A DNA stretch of 25,772 nt from an uncultured Sutterella sp. (lineage in GTDB: Bacteria; Pseudomonadota; Gammaproteobacteria; Burkholderiales; Burkholderiaceae_F), in contig CAJMKD010000032.1 of assembly GCA_905213905.1 (NCBI GenBank), positions 1 through 25,772 of the forward strand, read 5' to 3'. The notes beneath the pieces were generated by a model. That model worked only from the letters and a program-made list of their open reading frames with translations. It was not told the DNA's origin and searched no databases. Shown piece after piece: positions 1 to 6,771 of this stretch. The position numbers were made by a program, and so were the translations under genes. Every line of letters starts with the position of its first letter. Position 1 is the stretch's first letter.

Positions 1-1
1 T

Positions 2-100
2 CTCATCTGCTGGGACGCAACCGACCGCGGCATGAAGGCGAAGTTGGCGCGGGAAGGGACGCTCAAAGCGAAATCGGCGGCCGAGCACGCAAGCGCTTGA
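2..100 (+). CDS. C-terminal end of an unknown protein (partial)
   Basis: An open frame runs in from the left edge and ends at a TGA at 98-100, giving 32 visible residues that finish in an Ala/Lys/Glu-rich tail (ending AAEHASA). The G/C-ending codons match those of the neighbouring genes, and a strong hairpin terminator lies about 90 bp downstream, so this is probably the tail of a real gene. There is too little sequence to identify a family, and the start lies outside the window. Confidence 0.45.
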   Translation, partial: LICWDATDRGMKAKLAREGTLKAKSAAEHASA

Positions 101-181
101 GAGCGGGCTCGCACCTCAAAAGAGAAGGGCGCGGGCGAAAGGGGGGCGCGAAAGGGGGGCCGGCATAAGGGCGCCCCGCCG

Positions 182-240
182 AAGCAAAAGAAGCGCCCGA
201 AGGCGCGCCGGGCAATCCGGCCGCTTCGGGCGCTTTGCTT
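182..240. terminator. Bidirectional hairpin terminator
   Basis: A 12-bp perfect stem pairs AAGCGCCCGAAG (191-202) with CTTCGGGCGCTT (224-235). Smaller CCGG pairing lies in the loop, and an outer AAGCAAA/TTTGCTT pair extends it. It lies between the plus-strand gene ending at 100 and the minus-strand lipoprotein ending at 295, so it can terminate both. The minus-strand side runs into a T-rich stretch. Confidence 0.7.
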
Positions 241-294
241 CTAGAGGCGCTGCGCGTGCAACCTTCGCCTTCCTGCGAAGCCGCAGCTCAGCTA

Positions 295-501
295 TCAGCG
301 CGGGCCGGGACGTCCGGCGCCGGCGTCTGGCGGCATGCCGCCGCCAGCGGGCGGCGGATAGTTCGGCTGGCCGCCGGGGCCGCCCGGACCACCCTGGGGC
401 GCCGGCCGCGGGCCGCGGCGCGGCGGATGATGGCAGCCCGCCAGCGTGCCGAAAAGGGCAGCACCCGTCAGAATGAAAATGCGTCGTCTGCTTCTGTCCA
501 T
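295..501 (-). CDS. Small Pro/Gly-rich lipoprotein, 68 aa
   Basis: The start ATG (499-501) is preceded by a perfect AGGAGG ribosome site (506-511) four bases upstream, which decides the start within a longer open frame. The protein opens with a positively charged end (MDRSRRR), then a hydrophobic stretch, then a lipobox ending L-A-G-C with Cys23. It should therefore be lipidated and anchored at the cell envelope. The mature part, about 45 residues, is almost only Pro, Gly, Arg and Ala, with a GGPGGPGG stretch, and is presumably disordered. No family is recognised. Small lipoproteins of this type are often envelope tethers or stress-response parts, but that is inference. It is transcribed divergently from the GNAT gene and ends before the hairpin at 182-240. 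Confidence 0.72.
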   Translation of the reverse strand: MDRSRRRIFILTGAALFGTLAGCHHPPRRGPRPAPQGGPGGPGGQPNYPPPAGGGMPPDAGAGRPGPR

Positions 502-738
502 AAAGCCTCCTTGCGGGAACCACAGGCGCAATCGGCCGAAAGCCCGCGGCAGCCGCGCCGGGCGCACGAAGCGCAGGTTCGCTGCGGCTTCGGGTAAACC
601 ATCGGCCTTCAGCTCGTATAGCTTCCGGGGGGCGTGCATAATGGATGCCTTGCGTTTTGTGTTTCGGGGCGGCTGAGGAAAAAGGGCGGTCTGGCGCCGT
701 GCGGGCCCCGGCCCCGACATCTTTGAAGGAGTCCCATA

Positions 739-1242
739 GTGATCAGGATCCGATCGGCCTCAATGAAGGACGTCGACACCCTTACCGAAATTGAAGCGGC
801 CAGCTTTCCGCGGGCAGAAAAAGCCACGCGGGAAAGCTTTGAGAAGCGCCTGGCGGTCTTTCCGGACTGCTTTCTCATCCTGGAGGTGGACGGGCGCGCC
901 GTCGGCCTCATCGACGGCATGATCACGGACAGCCCGACGATCACCGACGACATGTTCGAGGACGCTTCGCTTCATGATCCGCGCGGCAAGTGGCAGAGCA
1001 TCTTCGGTCTCGCCGTGCGCCCCGAAGAGCGCGGCAAGGGCTATGCCTCCGCACTCATGCGCTCCTTCATCGAAAAAGCCCGGCAGGAAGGGCGCGAAGG
1101 CGTCATTCTCACCTGCAAGGCGCACCTCATCGACTTCTATTCGCGCTTCGGCTTTGTTTCGAGCGGCGTCTCGAAGTCCGTGCACGGGGGTGCCGTCTGG
1201 TACGACATGACGCTCGCCTTTGATAAGAAGCCCGAAGCCTGA
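739..1242 (+). CDS. GNAT-family N-acetyltransferase, 167 aa
   Basis: The start is a GTG at 739 with a GAAGGAG ribosome site at 725-731. The protein has the GNAT layout: an N-terminal strand and helix (MIRIRSASMKDVDTLTEIE), central strands, then the acetyl-CoA-binding motif A around residues 90-108 (FGLAVRPEERGKGYASALM), where R-G-K-G-Y-A is the pyrophosphate-binding loop. A C-terminal part containing F-Y-S-R-F-G-F (about residues 133-139) is typical of motif B. The enzyme transfers acetyl from acetyl-CoA to an amine, probably in the cytoplasm; the substrate cannot be told. The LysR gene starts 30 bp after its stop on the same strand, so the two may be co-transcribed. Confidence 0.88.
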   Translation: MIRIRSASMKDVDTLTEIEAASFPRAEKATRESFEKRLAVFPDCFLILEVDGRAVGLIDGMITDSPTITDDMFEDASLHDPRGKWQSIFGLAVRPEERGKGYASALMRSFIEKARQEGREGVILTCKAHLIDFYSRFGFVSSGVSKSVHGGAVWYDMTLAFDKKPEA

Positions 1243-1271
1243 GGCGCGCACTAGCCTAGAAGGCAACGCAC

Positions 1272-2195
1272 ATGACCGATCGCCTCAAAGCCGCGGCCTG
1301 CTTCGTGCGCGCATCCGACCTCGGCAGCTTCACGCGGGCGGCCGAGTCGCTCGACATGCCGCTCTCGAATTTCTCCCGAGCGGTCGCAGCGCTTGAGCGC
1401 ACGCTGGGCGGCCCGCTTTTCGTGCGGACGACGCGCGCCATCGCGCTCACGAGCCGCGGCGAAGCGCTGCTGCCGGCGGCGCGCCGCCTCATTGCCTCAG
1501 CTGACGCATTATTTGCCGACCCGGCGCCTGCGTCCGGGCGGCTTGCGGGCAGGCTTCGCATCGGCTGCGGCGTCGCCATCGGCCTCGGGATCCTGCCGGC
1601 GCTCCTTCAGCGCTTCAGCGCGATGCATCCGGCCGTGCATTTTCAGGTGACGATGGCCGACCGCCCGTTCGAGCTCATTCGCGACAGGCTCGACCTAGCG
1701 CTCCAGGCCATTGAGCCGATTGATGAGAATGCGGTGGTGGGCGCGATTCTGCCGATCAAAAGCATCATGGCCGCGTCGCCCGAATACCTCGAGCGGCGCG
1801 GGACGCCGGAAGCCCCTGAGGCGCTTGCGCAGCACGATGCGCTCGCCAACGATCTCTTCGGCGGCGGCTGGACCATGCGCCGGGAGTCCGCGCCGGACGA
1901 TGCGCCGCTTGTCAAAATTGAAGTCCGGCCTGCCTTTGCCGCCAACAACACGATGCTCCTGCGCGAAATGGCGCTTCTCGGGCGCGGCATTGCCTTCTTT
2001 GCCTCGCGCATGATCGAAGACGATCTTCGAGAAGGGCGCCTCGTGCGCGTTCTGCCGGACTGGCGCGGCGAAACAACGCATCTGAGGCTCCTCATGCCGA
2101 GCCGCTCCTACGCATCGGCCGCTGCGCGCGCGTTTGCGGAATTCATTCGCGCTGAAGCCGAAGCGGGCGGCGTGCCGCTTCCTGCCAGCTATTGA
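1272..2195 (+). CDS. LysR-family transcriptional regulator, 307 aa
   Basis: Residues 1-65 form the winged helix-turn-helix of LysR proteins: A-CFVRASDLGSFTRAAESL, a recognition helix PLSNFSRAVAALE, then the wing GGPLFVRTTRAIALTSRGE. Residues 90-300 fit the two-lobed effector-binding domain (RLRIGCGVAIGLGILPALL at its start). Length is normal for the family. The ribosome site is weak (AGAAGG about 8 bases upstream of ATG 1272). It lies just after the acetyltransferase gene on the same strand rather than divergent from a target, so the regulated gene is not obvious; the GNAT gene and itself are candidates. The effector is unknown. Confidence 0.9.
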   Translation: MTDRLKAAACFVRASDLGSFTRAAESLDMPLSNFSRAVAALERTLGGPLFVRTTRAIALTSRGEALLPAARRLIASADALFADPAPASGRLAGRLRIGCGVAIGLGILPALLQRFSAMHPAVHFQVTMADRPFELIRDRLDLALQAIEPIDENAVVGAILPIKSIMAASPEYLERRGTPEAPEALAQHDALANDLFGGGWTMRRESAPDDAPLVKIEVRPAFAANNTMLLREMALLGRGIAFFASRMIEDDLREGRLVRVLPDWRGETTHLRLLMPSRSYASAAARAFAEFIRAEAEAGGVPLPASY

Positions 2196-2381
2196 GCGCT
2201 TCGGCGAAAGCCTTCTTCAAGGGCGGCGCGAGCGATCCTTTCGGCCGGCGATTCTTATCAAAAACGAAAGAGACTCTCGCCGAAAGTGCAAGAAATTATT
2301 TCAGATTTTGCGATTATCCTTAAAGTCTTGATGCTGCCTCGGCTTCGTCGTGCGGGACGCTCGACCCAAGGAGAAGCAAGA

Positions 2382-2768
2382 ATGAAGAAATGCAAAATCA
2401 CCGTCCTCAAGACGACCTTTGACGAAGAGCTCGCGCGCGAGTACGGCGTGCCTGGGCTCGGCCCCTGCCCGATGATGAAGGCCGGCCAGTGCTTCAAGGC
2501 CGACTACGCCAAGCCCGCAGGCTTCTGCGATGAAGCCTGGAAGGCAATCTATCAGTATGTTTTCGCGCTCTCGCACGGCGCGGACAAAGCGGGGCCCTTT
2601 TATTTCGGCGACTGGATTGCCAAGCCTGGCGTTGCCATTTGCGCCTGCAACGACGGACTGCGGCCCGTCATCTTTAAAATCGAAGCGACGGACGAAGAAG
2701 CTAAGCTAGACTACACGCCCGTTGAACGTTCCGAAGAAGAAAAGACAGGCAAAAGCCAGCCGAGCTGA
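2382..2768 (+). CDS. TIGR04076-type small protein, 128 aa
   Basis: The start at ATG 2382 is set by an AAGGAG ribosome site at 2368-2373. The sequence opens KKCKITVLKTTFDEELAREY and has a Cys-Pro-rich centre (GPCPMMKAGQCF) followed by FCDEAW and a late CACNDGLRPVIFKIE. I recognise this as the uncharacterised TIGR04076 family, common in anaerobes; its function is not known. Six Cys residues suggest metal or redox roles, but that is inference. The last 20 residues are charged and probably disordered. It stands alone, with a hairpin (2774-2818) just downstream. Confidence 0.78.
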   Translation: MKKCKITVLKTTFDEELAREYGVPGLGPCPMMKAGQCFKADYAKPAGFCDEAWKAIYQYVFALSHGADKAGPFYFGDWIAKPGVAICACNDGLRPVIFKIEATDEEAKLDYTPVERSEEEKTGKSQPS

Positions 2769-2773
2769 CCACA

Positions 2774-2818
2774 AGAATCCCAACAGCGGATCGCAGCACG
2801 GCCGGCTGTTGCGATTCT
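2774..2818 (+). terminator. Hairpin downstream of the TIGR04076 gene
   Basis: AGAATC-cc-AACAG (2774-2786) pairs with CTGTT-gc-GATTCT (2806-2818), two stems with a symmetric 2x2 internal loop, starting 5 bp after the stop codon. There is no T-run, so it may be a weak terminator or an mRNA 3'-end stabiliser. Confidence 0.45.
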
Positions 2819-2916
2819 CGATGAATCCCGCATGATCTTCTGAAAAAAGTTCTGTAAACTAAACAAAGGACCAATTACTCGCACCCCGCCCAAAAGGTGG
2901 CGGGAAGGCTACAGAT

Positions 2917-3513
2917 ATGTCAGAGACCACTAGAAGGACGAAGCGGACGCAGTCGGCCGCGTCTGAGGACGTCCGTAAAGAAGAAGGGATGACGACCGCG
3001 ACAAAGTCGGTCGCCGCGAAGAGTGCCAAAGGACGCCGCGGCCGTGCGGCCCAGAAGCACCTTGTTTATCGCGCACGTCATACGTACATCAACTCCACCG
3101 AGGAGCTCGGCGCGCTTGTGCGCATTTTCCGTCTTCGCACGGGCATGACCCAGACGGAAGCAGCCAAGGCGTGCGGCGTGGGCCGCCGCTGGTTCAATGA
3201 ACTTGAAAACGGCAAGGACACCATTCGCGTCGGCATGGTGATCAACGTCCTGCGCCACTTCGGCGCAACGCTCACGATCGGCGGCGCCGGCGCGCGCTTC
3301 ACGGTCGAAGAGCTTGAAAACGACGCAGTCATGAAGCACGAAGGCGACCACGTCTGGGAAGCCGAATTCAAAGCGGAATACGAGACAGAAGAGGAAAAGC
3401 CCGAAGAAAGCACCGGCCGCATTGAAGTGCGCAAGCGCGGCCAGAAGGCAGGCTACATCAGTCCGCGCCGGAAAACGACGAAGAACACCGTGAAGTTCGT
3501 CGAAGAGGAGTGA
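2917..3513 (+). CDS. Orphan HipB-like helix-turn-helix protein, 198 aa
   Basis: A Cro/C1-type HTH occupies about residues 64-122: LGALVRIFRLRTGMTQTEAA, the recognition region GVGRRWFNELENGK, then IRVGMVINVLRHFGATLTI. The run GRRWFNELENGK-x5-GMVINVL-x-x-F-G is characteristic of the HipB antitoxin branch. Unusually, a basic Ser/Lys/Ala-rich tail of about 55 residues precedes the HTH, and about 75 charged residues follow it, ending in VEEE. The start at 2917 has a GGGAAGG site eight bases upstream; an internal ATG at 2989 is possible. No hipA-like gene is adjacent, so it is probably a stand-alone DNA-binding protein. A good terminator follows at 3579-3610. Confidence 0.82.
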   Translation: MSETTRRTKRTQSAASEDVRKEEGMTTATKSVAAKSAKGRRGRAAQKHLVYRARHTYINSTEELGALVRIFRLRTGMTQTEAAKACGVGRRWFNELENGKDTIRVGMVINVLRHFGATLTIGGAGARFTVEELENDAVMKHEGDHVWEAEFKAEYETEEEKPEESTGRIEVRKRGQKAGYISPRRKTTKNTVKFVEEE

Positions 3514-3578
3514 TGAAGGCCGCAGGCGCCAAGGTGCGCCCGGCGCAGCGTCTGCGGCTCTGAGCCCCGGACGCAGGA

Positions 3579-3610
3579 GAGGCAGCTGCAGCAAAGCAGC
3601 TGCCTCTTTT
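3579..3610 (+). terminator. Rho-independent terminator
   Basis: GAGGCAGCTGC (3579-3589) pairs with GCAGCTGCCTC (3596-3606), an 11-bp perfect stem with a 6-base loop followed by TTTT. It ends the HTH gene and lies just beyond the end of the convergent LysR gene. Confidence 0.85.
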
Positions 3611-3635
3611 CATGTCTGGCTTCACGTCGGGCGCT

Positions 3636-4592
3636 TCATGCGCCATCGCCCATCGGCGGCGCCTGCCGGCTGCTCGCGATTGCGGAAGAAACCATCATCG
3701 CCCGCACCCACTGCATGACAAGATCGTTGTGAGTCGTCTCGTGCCAGATCATCTTCGTGACGTGTTCAACGGACTTCGCGGCCGTCGGCAGAATCACGGC
3801 CTGCCCGAGGCGCTCGAAAAGCCGCGCGGAATTTTCGGGCAGCACCATCAGAAGCTCGGTTCCCACGGTCGCGCCGATGAAGGAAATGAAGTAGTAGGAC
3901 TTGACGGCAGAGGCGGCGCGCGAAAATTCCGGGAAGACGCTGTGGCGAAGCAGCACGACGCCGCTCTTGCGGTTGCTGAGCGCCACATCAACGAAGCGGT
4001 GCTCGAGGATGTCGGCCGTTTCGATCGGCTGCCCCGTTTGCCGGTATTTGCGCATGAGCGGATGATCGGCGCCGCAGACCACCACATAGCGCTGCCGCAC
4101 CAGGTCGAGCACATGAAAGTTTTCGCTCGGCGCAGCGGACATGGGCGAGACGACGAGGTCGAGCACGTTCTGGCGCAAGAGCTCAAAGCGGCTGCCGCTG
4201 ATCGGCTGCGCGCAGCTGCAAAGCCCGGGCGCTTTGCGCGAGATGTCGCGAATGAGGTTGGGAAAGACGGATAGCGGCGCGTTGTCGACGCACCCGATGC
4301 GCACCTCGCGGCTGATTTCGGCCGGATTGAACTCGCGCCTCATCCGCAGGCCGTCAAAGTCGTTGATGAGCTGCAGCACCATCGGAAGAAGCTCTCGCGC
4401 CCGGTGCGTCGGCAGCATCCCTTGCCGGCAGCGGGTGAAAAGCGGCTCGCCGAGAAAATCCTTGAGTTCGCCGATGTGCCGGCCGGCGGTCGAGGGCGAC
4501 ATCCCGAAAGCGGAAGCGGTCCGGCTCAGGCTTCCCGTCGCCATGAGATCTGCGAATAAGCGAAGCGCCAAATAGGAGGGGTAATTTTTCAT
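3636..4592 (-). CDS. LysR-family regulator divergent from arylsulfotransferase, 318 aa
   Basis: The N-terminal winged HTH covers residues 5-65: YLALRLFADLMATGSLSRTA, recognition helix SPSTAGRHIGELKDFLG, wing PLFTRCRQGMLPTHRARELLP. The effector domain follows from about residue 95 (REVRIGCVDNAPLSVFPNLI) to 300. No Shine-Dalgarno site is visible before the ATG (4590-4592). Instead, an 18-bp perfect palindrome starts five bases upstream. The gene is divergent from assT, the classic arrangement in which a LysR protein activates its neighbour and represses itself. Control of the sulfotransferase is therefore the best inference; the inducer, perhaps an aromatic sulfate or phenol, is unknown. Confidence 0.88.
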   Translation of the reverse strand: MKNYPSYLALRLFADLMATGSLSRTASAFGMSPSTAGRHIGELKDFLGEPLFTRCRQGMLPTHRARELLPMVLQLINDFDGLRMRREFNPAEISREVRIGCVDNAPLSVFPNLIRDISRKAPGLCSCAQPISGSRFELLRQNVLDLVVSPMSAAPSENFHVLDLVRQRYVVVCGADHPLMRKYRQTGQPIETADILEHRFVDVALSNRKSGVVLLRHSVFPEFSRAASAVKSYYFISFIGATVGTELLMVLPENSARLFERLGQAVILPTAAKSVEHVTKMIWHETTHNDLVMQWVRAMMVSSAIASSRQAPPMGDGA

Positions 4593-4596
4593 TTTT

Positions 4597-4614
4597 TGAA
4601 AATGATCATTTTCA
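4597..4614. promoter_or_regulatory. 18-bp perfect palindrome, candidate LysR operator
   Basis: TGAAAATGA followed by TCATTTTCA is a perfect inverted repeat with no spacer. It touches the 5' end of the LysR gene and lies about 75 bp before the transcription start predicted for assT. LysR recognition sites usually centre near -65 of the activated gene while overlapping the regulator's own promoter or leader, so both position and symmetry fit. Confidence 0.6.
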
Positions 4615-4645
4615 GATCAATCCGCCTCGGAACCGAAAGTCCCGA

Positions 4646-4674
4646 TTGGAAATTCATCTCTTTGATTTTAAACT
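4646..4674 (+). promoter_or_regulatory. Candidate assT promoter
   Basis: TTGGAA (4646-4651) and TAAACT (4669-4674) are separated by 17 bp; each matches the sigma-70 consensus at four of six positions. It sits between the palindrome and the assT start. The imperfect boxes would suit an activator-dependent promoter. Confidence 0.4.
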
Positions 4675-4751
4675 CTTTTCCCATGCGATTCGATTGTTGG
4701 CGCTTTTCAGGGAAGCGCGTCGAATTCGTCCAACTCCATGAGGAAATTGCC

Positions 4752-6590
4752 ATGATCTGCAAAATGAAAACTTTCACCGCCGCCTGCCTCGCCACCATGA
4801 TGGCGTTCGGCATGGCGAACACGGTGCTCGCCGCAGGCGGTTCCTCGGGTCCGGCCGTCAAATACGCCAAGCAGGGACAGATTGGCGAAGTGATCACGAA
4901 CCCGTACCGCATTGCGCCGCTCACGGCCATCATCCGCAGCGGCGGCTACAAGCTCGACAACGTCAAGGTGCGCATCGTTCCGAAGCAGAACGGCTCTGAA
5001 ATCGCCTACAAGGTGGACCGCTCCGAAGTGCTCACCCACGGCGGCATTCCGGTTTTCGGCCTCTATCCCGACTACGTGAACACCGTTGAAGTGTCCTACA
5101 CGCGCATTGACGCGCTCGGCGCCAAGAAGGACATCAGCGAAACCTACAAGATCTATGCGCCGCCCGTCTACACGGAAGGCAACGGCTCCGTGAGCCAGAA
5201 GAGCACGATGTTCGACACCGAAGTCGTGAAGATGAGCGAAGAGTTCAAGGATCGCCTCTACCTCGTCAACAACCTTCTCGTTTCGCCCCCGAAGGGCTCG
5301 CGCGTCATTTGGAACAACCCGGCGGGCGGCGCCCTGGAGTGGTGCTTCTATCCGCAGAACGCCATCATCGACGCCTCCGGCGAAGTCCGCTGGTACCTCA
5401 TGGCCGACCCGATCTACGACATGCAGAGCATCTACAAGGGCGGCGTGATGATGGGCTTCCAGCAGGGCAAGGACGGCGCGCTCACCTGGGGCTACGGCCA
5501 GCGCTACGTCAAGTACGACATCATGGGCCGCGAAATCTTCAACCGCGTGCTGCCGCAGGGCTACGCCGACTTCTCCCACTCGCTCGACCAGGCGCAGAAC
5601 GGCAACTTCCTCATCCGCGTGGCGAGCAACGACGTCAAGCGCGCCGACGACCGCAACGTGCGAAGCGTGCGCGACGTGATCGTCGAGCTTTCGCCCGACG
5701 GCCGCGTCCTCGACGAGTGGCGCCTCTGGGAAATCCTCGACCCGTACCGCGACATCGTGATCAAGTCGCTTGACCAGGGCGCCGTGTGCCTCAACATCGA
5801 TGCGAGCCAGGCCGGGAAGACGCTCTCCGCCGAAGACCTCGCCAACATGGACAAGACCGACAACTTCGGCGACATCACGGGCGTGGGCGTAGGCCGCAAC
5901 TGGGCGCACGTCAACTCCGTCGACTACGACCCGACCGACGACTCGATCATCATTTCCTCGCGCCACCAGTCCGCCATCATCAAGATCGGCCGCGACAAGG
6001 AAGTGAAGTGGATCCTGGGCGCGCCTGACGGCTGGAAGGACAAGTGGGCTTCCAAGGTTCTGCAGCCTGTCGACAAGGACGGCAAGAAGATCAAGTGCGA
6101 AGCCGGCACCTGCGAAAACAGCAGCTTCGACTGGACTTGGACGCAGCACACGGCCTTCCGCATCGACTCGAAGTCCGACGGCCGCTACGTGTGGCTCACG
6201 GCCTTTGACAACGGCGACGGCCGCGGCTTCGAGCAGCCTGCGCTCGCTGAAATGAAGTACAGCCGCGCTGTGGTCTACAAGGTCGACCAGGAAAAGGGCA
6301 CCGTCGAGCAGGTCTGGGAATGGGGCAAGGAAGCCGGCCACGCCTGGTACAGCCCGGTAACTTCCCTCACGCAGTATGAAGCCGACAAGGACTCGATCAT
6401 GGTCTACTCTGCGACGCCGCAGATGGAACTCGTCGGCGGCAAGGCGGTCGGCGCGCCGTCGCCCTATCTGCAGGAATTCAAGTGGGGCGCCACGGAACCG
6501 AGCGTGGAAATTCGCATCAACGGCTCGATGGGCTACCAGGCCATGCCGTTCCGTGTTGAACAGGCCTTCAGCCACGAAAAGGCGAAGTAA
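4752..6590 (+). CDS. assT: PAPS-independent arylsulfotransferase, periplasmic, 612 aa
   Basis: This enzyme moves a sulfuryl group from one phenolic sulfate ester to another phenol in the periplasm, without PAPS. A GAGGA site precedes ATG 4752. Residues 1-27 form a signal peptide ending V-L-A before AGG. The known active-site set can be placed: His276 (DFSHSLDQ), His386 (NWAHVNS), Arg404 (SSRHQS) and His466 (WTWTQHTAF). The 386/404/466 spacing equals that of the E. coli enzyme (356/374/436, the last being the sulfurylated histidine). Cys449 and Cys454 correspond to its structural disulfide. In uropathogenic E. coli assT is linked to dsbL-dsbI, which are absent here. A strong hairpin follows. 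Regulation is probably by the divergent LysR protein. Confidence 0.95.
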   Translation: MICKMKTFTAACLATMMAFGMANTVLAAGGSSGPAVKYAKQGQIGEVITNPYRIAPLTAIIRSGGYKLDNVKVRIVPKQNGSEIAYKVDRSEVLTHGGIPVFGLYPDYVNTVEVSYTRIDALGAKKDISETYKIYAPPVYTEGNGSVSQKSTMFDTEVVKMSEEFKDRLYLVNNLLVSPPKGSRVIWNNPAGGALEWCFYPQNAIIDASGEVRWYLMADPIYDMQSIYKGGVMMGFQQGKDGALTWGYGQRYVKYDIMGREIFNRVLPQGYADFSHSLDQAQNGNFLIRVASNDVKRADDRNVRSVRDVIVELSPDGRVLDEWRLWEILDPYRDIVIKSLDQGAVCLNIDASQAGKTLSAEDLANMDKTDNFGDITGVGVGRNWAHVNSVDYDPTDDSIIISSRHQSAIIKIGRDKEVKWILGAPDGWKDKWASKVLQPVDKDGKKIKCEAGTCENSSFDWTWTQHTAFRIDSKSDGRYVWLTAFDNGDGRGFEQPALAEMKYSRAVVYKVDQEKGTVEQVWEWGKEAGHAWYSPVTSLTQYEADKDSIMVYSATPQMELVGGKAVGAPSPYLQEFKWGATEPSVEIRINGSMGYQAMPFRVEQAFSHEKAK

Positions 6591-6637
6591 TCCGCACGCT
6601 TTGTTGCTGCTTGGTTAAAAGCGCCGCAAGGCGCAGG

Positions 6638-6691
6638 GCGGCCGGCCGGTTCGCGCAGTCAAGCGCTGCGCAGCCGGCCGGCCGCTTTATT
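6638..6691. terminator. Strong bidirectional terminator between assT and hipA-like gene
   Basis: GCGGCCGGCCGG (6638-6649) pairs with CCGGCCGGCCGC (6674-6685), with a second inner stem GCGCAG/CTGCGC, followed on the plus strand by TTTATT. It lies between two convergent genes and can serve both. Confidence 0.8.
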
Positions 6692-6771
6692 GCTGAGGCG
6701 CGCGTGAAGCGCAGCAGAAAGACGACGGGCGCACCGGAAGAGCCCCCGAGGAAAAGCAAGAAAGAACAGCG

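Noticed and set aside
136..160. Two copies of CGAAAGGGGGGC (136-147 and 149-160)
   Set aside because: A 13-bp-period duplication in simple G-rich sequence; no sign of function.
4707..6575. Long minus-strand open frame opposite assT
   Set aside because: Shadow of a gene with all four known active-site residues in place.
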